Source of the DNA: Phoronis ovalis
Lineage: Eukaryota; Phoronida; Phoronidae
Reading direction: 5' to 3'
NCBI GenBank assembly: GCA_028565635.1
Contig: JAOXYB010098271.1
Location: forward strand, 1 to 16,181
DNA length: 16,181 bases
Shown: positions 1 through 9,500 of the stretch, piece after piece
How the letters are laid out: each line of letters opens with the position of its first letter
How positions within the stretch are numbered: the stretch's first letter is position 1
The notes under the pieces: model-generated
The model's database searches: none
Told to the model about the DNA's origin: nothing
What the model saw: only the letters and a program-made list of their open reading frames with translations
Position numbers and translations under genes: made by a program

Positions 1-315
1 AGAGAGGATCTATGGCTGTTACGCCGGAACAAAGCAAGAAACTTTTATCTGGCGGGATAGTTCAGATCATACATCAACGGTTTGCCTTCTTGGACAGTGT
101 TTTGTAGGCTAGCAATGACGGCATACTTGACAACAGGAAATGAAAAACTTTGTTATTTTTAATATTACTGTGTAATTATATCATATTCTTGTTTGTTGAT
201 TCTTCAGCATATAATAATATTATAAAAATAACACCTTTGTAACGTTTGTATTTTGTAACAGTTACCTTAAAATCAACATTGTTTTCGTGATTGATGTTTT
301 TACGGGTGTCTATAG
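1..315. other. Presumed gene A intron 1 (3' part)
   Basis: No exon matching gene B exon 1 is present. From about 255 to 315 the sequence resembles the end of gene B intron 1. Bases 1-115 are less AT-rich and open for 30-37 codons in frames 2 and 3 of the plus strand, but I recognise nothing in them. Confidence 0.5.
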
Positions 316-521
316 TTTTACGTTTGAACAAACATCAGCAAAGGGACAGAGATAATGGTTCTCTCAAAGAATGCAACCTGGCTGATACTACGCAAGCTTC
401 ACGAAAGCATCAGCCCTTCAGTGGTTTCGGTCAAGTATTCACATACATAGACGAAGAGGCATGTACGTCAGATGGATATGACGAACCTGATGCAGGTTTT
501 AAATTTAAAAATGCCTATGGG
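316..521 (+). CDS. Gene A exon 2 (cytosolic N-terminus)
   Basis: The acceptor is tctatag and the donor gtaagt; the exon starts with the last two bases of a split codon and ends in phase 0. It encodes 68 residues with no named domain, including [19 protein letters not shown]. Gene B exon 2 has the matching FSGF and [11 protein letters not shown] segments and the same phases, which is the main support for this exon. Relative to B it carries six extra bases at its 5' end. An in-frame open stretch continues upstream to about 291, but that part is intronic, because the intron end is itself conserved between the two genes. Confidence 0.8.
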
Positions 522-3500
522 GTAAGTACATACTATGCAGGTGCAAAAACCACTAAATTTTTAATAGTGTTTTTTTTTTGTATTAGATTAGAATAACACA
601 AAATTTATAGCTGTAAATTAACGTGCAGTCCATAACTGACAAACCTTGATTACACTATGGACGGAGTGTGGCAGTGCAGCATTCCTCGGAAATAATCCTG
701 AAATTTAGAACGTAAATCCTAATTTCCAGTAATATGTACTAAGTAATTCTGTGTGACCGTTCAGACCACATTTGCACTCAATGAGTAATTTGCCTTGTTG
801 CACTCACTAATCTCTTACTCTGTGAGTTGGTGTAAGCATTGAATATATGACATTGATCCTGAAAGTAACTGTTGAATGGTCTTGAATGGAAGAGGAAATA
901 ACCAGAAGGTGAAGATGATGATATTTAAGAGTCGAGAGGCGGGTAATTTATCGTTTAAAGGTTTTCATATCAGCGGTGACGTTGACAAATAAAGCAACAA
1001 TATTATTATGTAAAAATTAAATGTAAAAAAGAAATTGGTTACGAACAATTTCATACGTATACATGTACTTATGTATATAAGTAACTGTTGAAGTGTATAA
1101 TCAACCAATCATATTCTTTGTTATACATTTAGGTAAAAAATTAACCAATTAGATGATGACCAAGTGATGAATTAACAAATCAAATTAAATTCATTTCTAT
1201 TCATTCACTATATTTATCCAACAGTTAATGTCAAACTAGATACCTTTTTACTTTCTGAAGAAATTCACTTGTTAGTTTTTCGTACCTCGTCGAGAAGGTA
1301 TTGAACACAAACAGATGGTTTATTCCGATTTGCCCCGCTTTATTGAAGCTGTGGTATATGTGTATGTGCTAAGTTATAATAATAACTGTTGCAAAAGTCG
1401 TGAAAATCAATTAACCCCCTAACTATTAATGACAATACCAAACCAGACAACTGAGTAAATAACAAAAAAATCATATTAGTGGAATTTAAAAAAACAACTT
1501 TAAAATGTGTATACCTATGGATCCAAGGCTACTGAGTGATTTCTAAATGACAAGAAGCCATATTTTTTGAAAATTTCACGCAATTAGGGGATTTTTACTT
1601 TTTTACCTTCAGATGACCTATAGGAACCTCAAGGTCGAGTCAACTATTCCTACCCTGGGAATAGCCTAAGTCAAATAACCGTTCTTGCATGAGCTTTGAC
1701 ATCTCCCTCAATAAATTATAGGAACAGATGCCAAAAAATAAAAATCTGACCTTTTGACACCTAGATCAAAGGTCATCAAAATGACGTCTGCGTAACCTGA
1801 TATTTTTGGCCCTCAAGGTCAACAATGGCTCAACCCAAGGATGATCGACACAGTACAATGCCTGTATCTCAGTCTAGCTTGCTGAAAATTGGTAAGGTAG
1901 AACGAAAGAAAGAAAGAAACTGCATGTGCAAACTTGGATAAATGCTAATTACGGCAGCAATCTTAATTATGCATGGGCACCAAATAATTAAGTAGTTCGG
2001 ATGTTAATGAATGCAAAATGTGGTCTAAATAGTCGTAAGAACTACTAGTTATTCTTAAAAAAAATTTGGTTTAACTGTTTTGTTCAAAATTTAAAGGATG
2101 AAAATAGAGAGTACTCGGTTGCTGTCAGTCCACATGATAGAAATGATAATGCTACAGAAGCTCTCGAGTTTGGTACTAAGCGAGACACAGAATTAGTTCG
2201 AAAACAAGATAGAAAAGGCAATGCAAGAAAAAGTAGTGAAGATAAATCTCAGCTTTCTATTGAGGTAATATAGCTTGTACACATTCTACGAAGTATCCAT
2301 AATTCATATACATTTTGCATAATCTTGATACTTTTTACTGGCTTTTCATTCTAAAGCGACGTTTTTTTTTCACAGGAATATAATAGCATCATAAAAATGT
2401 TAATTACTTACACCTGATAGCTTTCGACTATATCACAGATTCCCTGTTATAAGTGTCAGAATGAAAAGACTCTATATTATTTTGCAATATATTAATATTT
2501 TCAGATTTTAAAAACTTTAAGAAGCCTTCGGATACCTGGTCAGTTAGAGTCAGTAGCTGAAATATTCGGAGAAGGGAATTTGACAGCAACGGCTGGCAAG
2601 CAACAGAGGATTCATGTCCAAATCACAGAAGAGGCCCTAAGATATGCTATGTCAAAGTCAGATTTCGGATTGATCGATGTTGGTATGAAATGTTTTCCAG
2701 ATTAGGCATGCGCACCAACCTTCCAATACTTTTTAGTAAATATCTTATAAAGATTTGCAATATTGTTACTTGATGTCCTATTTCATGATTATACAAACTA
2801 GTGACTCATATCATGATCTAGGAAAAAATATTTAAAAAAATAGCTATTCTTGTGGTATTTTTACATATTTCTTTCTAACAGATGCAGTTGAAACAAGGCA
2901 CATAGTATAGCTTACACTGTATGTCAATTTCGTTGGTTCCTTTTCCTTTTTCCTTTCTACCTTTCCTTATTCGATTGAGTCTTGAGAATCCGCAATTTCG
3001 AGTCTAATAAGGTAAAAGCAAATATTTCCTTTTTCCTTGTTTGACTTTGAGCCGAATAAGGAAAAAGGAGCCATTTCCTTTGAAAATCGAATAAGGAAAA
3101 TGGAACTGTTTCCTTTTTCCTTTCTTGGATCAAAATCGAGTAACAAAAAAAGGAAATTATTTCTTTCACCTGTTTCACATCAAAATCGAATAAGGAAAAA
3201 GGAAATTATTCTCCTTTTCTTATTCGAATAAAAATTGGTGTTCTCAAAACTCTAACTAAATTTTTTCTTTCATGAAATCATCAGTCGAATAAGGAAAATG
3301 GACACAGCTCCTTTCACCTTATTGAATAAGGATAAAGCACATTAAGGAAAAGAGAACTAACTTAATTGACATCAATTTGATTAGTTATTTATATACTACG
3401 TCATCAATCCATCCATCCATCCATCCAACCAACCATCCATCCATCTATCCATCCATCCATCCATCCATCCATCCATCCATCCAACCATCTAACCATCCAT

Positions 3501-6500
3501 CCATCCATCCAACCATCCATCCATCCATCCAACCATCTAACCATCCATCCATCCATCCAACCATCCATCTATCCATCCATCCAACCATCCAACCATCCAA
3601 CCATCCAACCATCCAACCAACCACCCAACAACCCAACCACCCAACCACCCAACCATCCAACCATCCATCCATCCAACCAACCAACCATCCATCCATCCAT
3701 CCATCCATCCAACCATCCATCCATCCATCCATCCATCCAACCATCCAACCATCCAACCAACCAATTTGAACGAGAAAATGGAAAACGAAACCAATTCAAA
3801 CGTCAGTACAAAAAACGGTTTCTTTGAATATAGATGCAGTGAACTGTTGGATTGAGCGAGTACGATAATGTCATAAAATGTAAATTGATTTGGTTAGGAC
3901 AATCTCGATGGCACGCTTAAAAATATTAATATAAAGTGATACATTATTGTTACAGTACTGCCTGAATGGAAGAGGACTAAAGTTGATGTTGAAGAAACAT
4001 ACCGTGCCAGAGATTCCACTTCACGTCCAATGGAGCGCTGGCATCCAATGTTACATGCTGCAAACGAAAACAACGCTCAAGTCTTCCTTCATATAAAAGG
4101 CAATTATAAAATTGACATCCCTAAACCTCATGATTGCTTTTGTCGTGCAGAAGAATGTCAGAAAGACACGTTTAAGCACGAGCTATTACGTGCTAACACG
4201 TACAATGCCTTGGCAAAACCTGCATATCTACTCTCAGAAGAAGACCCTATTAATAGAGCGTTTGAACTACGTCAAGAGATGTTGAAATTAGGTGAAATAG
4301 AGAAAGCGTTTAAGGTAAAGTTTCCCCAAAGAATTCTGGATTTCTAATGGTATTTAATAGAGCATTATCTTGCCCTATAACCAGTGGTAAAGTATTTCAC
4401 CGAATACACATCTTCTCTACTATCAACTTATTTCTGCTGTAACTAAGTATGAGAAAATGTAAAACGCCTAATAGACACTTCTCCAATAAATACCGATGTA
4501 AAACAACTTTTAAAGAAATACTTGTGTCTATTGGAAAGAATGCGGTAATTTTTGCTGTGTCAACATTATAGAACAATAATTTGTGGTCTCTAGCAAGACG
4601 TCAGCATCTTCTTCATTTCGTATAGTTGTCGCTTGCTTTACCAAACGCATTTATTTTGAGCAATTAAAGTTTCTCACTTCAACAGCAATACATTTTGTCT
4701 CTGCCTATATAGCTCTATGTTAATCGGCGACAAAGGGCGACGACATAAAGAGAAAACATAAGACGAAAAGCATAAATTAAATTTAGCCAGTTTGTCAGGG
4801 AAAGGTCTATTTAGATAATGTTTAAATTTTCGTGCTTTACAAATGATTTTCTCATCTTTTAAAAATGATATATAACCATGTAAACTTTTATTTTACCCAG
4901 ACAGAGTACCTTAATCTTGCAAATCAAGTCGAAGAATTCACTTGTGACATGGTGCAACTGTGTGGAAGGAAATCAGATTTACGTATGCTGTTGAATCGCT
5001 GCAGCACTTCAGAAGTGAAATATAAGTCACTTATGCGAGTCATGCAAGCAGATGCGGAAGAGGCTAAAAAGGTTATTGTCAATCCTTCTATATAATAACA
5101 GGGTGGATATTAAAGCTGTCATATTAGATGGCGACAGAACGTAATATCAAAACAATACAATATCAAAACAAAAATCACATATAATGTACTCACAATTGTT
5201 CTGCGCCAAAGTGATCAATTGTCAAAAAACATAGCGGAGGTTCCAAGGTAAAACTGTTTAACCCTTGCTAAACACATAAATGCAAAACTTATACGCTCAT
5301 TGGTAAACAACATCCTGGAATGGTAAACACGGTAAACAAAATTCGTTTTTCAAGAAAAACACCTATAAAATAGTAAATAATTATTTATTCAAAATATATA
5401 AACCCCTAGTTAGGAAAACACTTGTTCGATCAAATAAGCCCCCTTAGTAGACAGCTGTTAAATAACAGTAAAAAAAGTATCTCACGTTTAACTATTAAGA
5501 TAAGAAAGATGGCTGTTTGAGGTATTACATATGTATACAGTCATACCTTTAGTTAGACTTTTAAAATGGATGCCAAAGTATTCCATTTAGACAGCTTTTA
5601 TAATTATAATTTTAGAATTTTGAATTTCTATATCTAAAATAAGCCTATATAGTTTTTAAATGAACTCTGATAATATAAATAGTTAAAATTATCTTTAAAA
5701 CATTTCCTTTACAGTTTGTGACACATGAGTTTGTTCAAAGACATTTGAGTGAGAAATTTTACGGAAGCTCACCAAGACAACGAAAACTTTTCTTGAACCA
5801 ATCAAATCTAATCAAAGGTTTATTGTACATTCTGTGTACGCCAGTATGGCTTTTGATGGTTATTGCTTACATCTTTTTTGGTGGATTTGAAGTGCTTTAC
5901 ATGACAAAGAGCAATCCAAATTCTAGAGAGCAAAAGGTAGTACCGAAAATTTTCGTATACATATTGAATTCCCTACCGAAGCTTGTTTAGATCTTTTTAT
6001 CATTATCGCCACCTAAAGTAGAATTTAATAACGTAATTACGTGAGATTATTTGTTTTCTAAAAAAATCCGACCATTAATGCCCGTTTTAATGACTTCATC
6101 ATATTGCGATATACAAATTATCCGGAATCGACTTAACATTAGTATTCATTGTGGTAACAACAAAGTACTTGTACATGTATAGTTGAGAGATGTAATTTCA
6201 AAATATTGAATTGAGCTTGGAGTAATTAAAAAATAATGCTACTAATATATTTTTTATTTCAGTATCCATGGTACAAGATACCCTTCTTCTATATCAATGC
6301 TTTACGATTTCCAGTTATTAAGTTTTATACTCATACAATGTCTTATTCGATGTTCCTCCTCGTTCTCGTTTTATCAACTTTTCGTGTTGGAAAATTCACC
6401 GAGATGAAAAGAACAACTTTGATGACTTGGGATCAGACATTGATCTTGTGCTACATTGTTGGTAAGAAAGCGATAATGCGTCAGCAAAAATTTCTGAAAT

Positions 6501-9500
6501 TGTATGTGACAATAAAAATCATTTTTTCTTTATGCTGGAGTTCGGTAAGTTATATATGTGACGTTATCTCTTGCTAAATGTAGATTATTTTCTAATAGAA
6601 AAGAAGAAGAGATTGGCTTTATAGTTACTGTGTTAAAACTGTCCATTTATATGATGATACCTCTGTCCCTATGTTCGTATCAAACTAACATGTGACAAAG
6701 TCACCAACCTGTGAAGTTTTATACTAATTTACAGGTTACGCATGGGCTGAAGTAAAACAGTTTAAGCGTCGCTGGAGGCATTATTGGCAGAATGTGTAGA
6801 ATTGGCTAGATGTTTCCATGATTGTCTTGTACGGGGCGTCTTATGCCTGCAGGTTTTCCGCATTTAGAAAGGCTGCGTATGCTCTACAGTATCAAAGAGA
6901 TAACACAACCGATCCATACCCAGCAAATGTGCAGTATTATTTAGAACCAAGTAGGTACCGGTATCATCCGAGCTAGAACCGTTAAGTCTCTATTATATCT
7001 TCACATACACGTACGTATAATTCGGTTTATAGCAGTTATAGATTACACTCGCGACACCAGAATAGCAGTATATTTGACAATCACTTACATGTGAAAAATT
7101 TGTTTTTGTTTTTTATATTATTTTATTTTAATTTATTTGTTTTTTTCATGTCACCCGGTATAATTAAATTATTATTTGAATGGGATTCTCCTGATGTTTC
7201 TATCTGCATATGGTATAGCATTTTTCAAAACCAATCTAGATACTGGAATACGTAATTTGTTTCAGATCGCTTATACTGGAAAGGGGACGACCCCGAGATT
7301 ATTGCTGACTGCTTGTATGCAATTGCAAATGTAATAAGCTTCGCTAGATTATCTTATATCTTACCTGCATTTGAAGCACTAGGACCATTGCGTGTAGTGT
7401 TAGGTGAGTCGTTCTTCTGTATACATGTTATGGGAACATTACAGATCACAACTCTAAGGTAACTTGTATACCGCTTATATAATACTAAAATATACCCATT
7501 GGAATATGGTTTTTGTCTGATAAATAAAACGATTACTTTATTTTCTTTATTTCCCGCTAAGTGTAGATTTTACATATTATTATAAGACTAGCTGATATCC
7601 GTAAATTACGGCAATAGTGAAACATAAAATATTGAAAGGCTATCTTACTGAAATTATCATCTACAGTTAAAATGGAAAAGTTAGATCAATAAAATATGAG
7701 GAAAATGTAGTTTGTTTACTTTTAATTACAACATTTGTTTTATAATTTCAATTAATCTTGAGAAATAATAAAATATTGATATTAAGTTCGATATGTGCAG
7801 CACACAAAAAACAGAAAGAAAAAATTAAATGGACTTCGGTTCTGGCTGGATTCCAACTAACGGCCGCAGTGCACGGTCATGAAACAGTGACCAGCACTCT
7901 TATCTATTGGGTCACTTATCACTTTAATGTATACGTAATTAAGCGTTATTATTTGCACTGCACTTACACTGCACTGCGAGTGGTGCATAGTGAGCACAAA
8001 ACGTACGGTAGCATGTTGCCATGGGAACCCGTTTATTGGCTGGCATTCCAAAATATGGGATTAATGATGAAGAAAAAGACCGAATGGGCTACGTCAAAGG
8101 TTAAGGCAGACAAGTTTTTCGACGCACAGAAACGTAAATGGCCTTAGTGCATTATAATATAGATGGTGGCAATTCCATTTCATCGCTTCCCCAGCAGCAG
8201 TCGTATATAGCAGGTATGATTTTTTTCTTTTCTTTGTAGGCAAAGTTATGGTAGATATGATGCATTTTGGGGTTTTAATGGTAATAGTTTTTGCAGCATT
8301 CCTCATTGGAATTCATAATTTGTATATGTTCTATGGACCTGTAATGACGCCACTTGGTATTGTCCCCGATGAGAGGTATGCAGGGTAAGTAATACCTTTT
8401 TCTATTATACGTTTAAATCAATATTTTAAAATATTATACAACATTGTAGCACAAAGGCGAGTATCTTCCTGTGTGTCGTCTCTGCTGTTTCTTGGCCACC
8501 TACTACAGTGTCTCGTTATAGTAGCAATTAAATATTTGCAATTAATCATAGCGAATAGAATTGCCATAATGGCATATTTTTGTCATACCCATTTCAAATT
8601 TATTTGGATTCTACTTTTTATGAGATGTTTCAAATGCATTCTTAACGCATGTGTAATTTTATTTCAGTGTTATTGAGACTTTCCATTGGTTGTTCTGGTC
8701 AGTATTTGGAATGGGAGAAGTTTCTAATACAGCAGTACCGGCAGAAGGCCACCACATTGTTCAAGTTGTTGGATTCCTTTTATATGGAATATTTCACGTC
8801 ATCATAGTCATTATGCTGATCAATCTGTTGATTGCTATGCTGTCGTCATCTTTTGAGAAAACGGTTGTATGTACATTATGCATTTTAGATATTTTTGCTA
8901 CCAAGGTTTAGTTTATAGAGCCTTTTGGTATTTTGCTTTATTTCAAACATTCATATAATGAACAGTTTTTTTATATTTCTATATTCCGCTAAGCAAGGTA
9001 GTATACACTGATATATCAAGGGAACATATTTTTAAAAAAATGCGTATTCCAGGAATCCAGGGATATGGAATGGAAATATGCCAGAACAAAACTTTGGCTA
9101 GATTATATTTGTAGTGGAGAAACCTTGCCCGTTCCATTCAACGTAATACCAACCGTAAAATCCTGCTTTAAGTACGGTCAAAAGTTGGTAAATTTTTGTA
9201 AGGGCTGTCGCACTATGAGCAAGGTAAACAATTTAACACATGTTAAACTATGCCCTAAGCTTTTACTTTTTTCAAAAACTTGTACATTTGCTTCTTGATA
9301 GTATTGTATGGTTTATGTGGTAATGCTAGTGAAACCTGTCATTACAAAATACAATTTCCTTAAAATTATCATGAAATGCACAAATCAGCTGTGATCACGT
9401 AATGAGAAGATATTTTATATTGGATAGATTTATTTTAACTAAAACATAATGCTAACTGTTGTTATAATATTATAAACCATATCATAATGTTTAATTCAAC

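Larger units (their letters stand above)
2683..3955. other. Gene A intron 4 (1273 bp), expanded by tandem repeats
   Basis: The intron starts (gtatgaaatgtttt...tactttttagtaaa) and ends (ggttagga...ttacag) like the 553-bp gene B intron. The middle holds two unrelated tandem-repeat blocks, listed separately, which account for most of the extra length. Confidence 0.75.

Noticed and set aside
1-115. Short open stretches at the window start as a coding exon of gene A
   Set aside because: None resembles gene B exon 1 or any TRPC segment, and no donor in a suitable phase stood out.
883-900. tgaatggaagagga in gene A intron 2, matching the start of exon 5 (3962 onward)
   Set aside because: The match is only about 14 bases and does not continue; not evidence of a duplicated exon.
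3377-3799. Open frames on both strands with His-Pro-Ser or Gly-Trp-Met-Asp repeats
   Set aside because: They are the translation of a 4-bp microsatellite without stop codons; no splice context or unique sequence.
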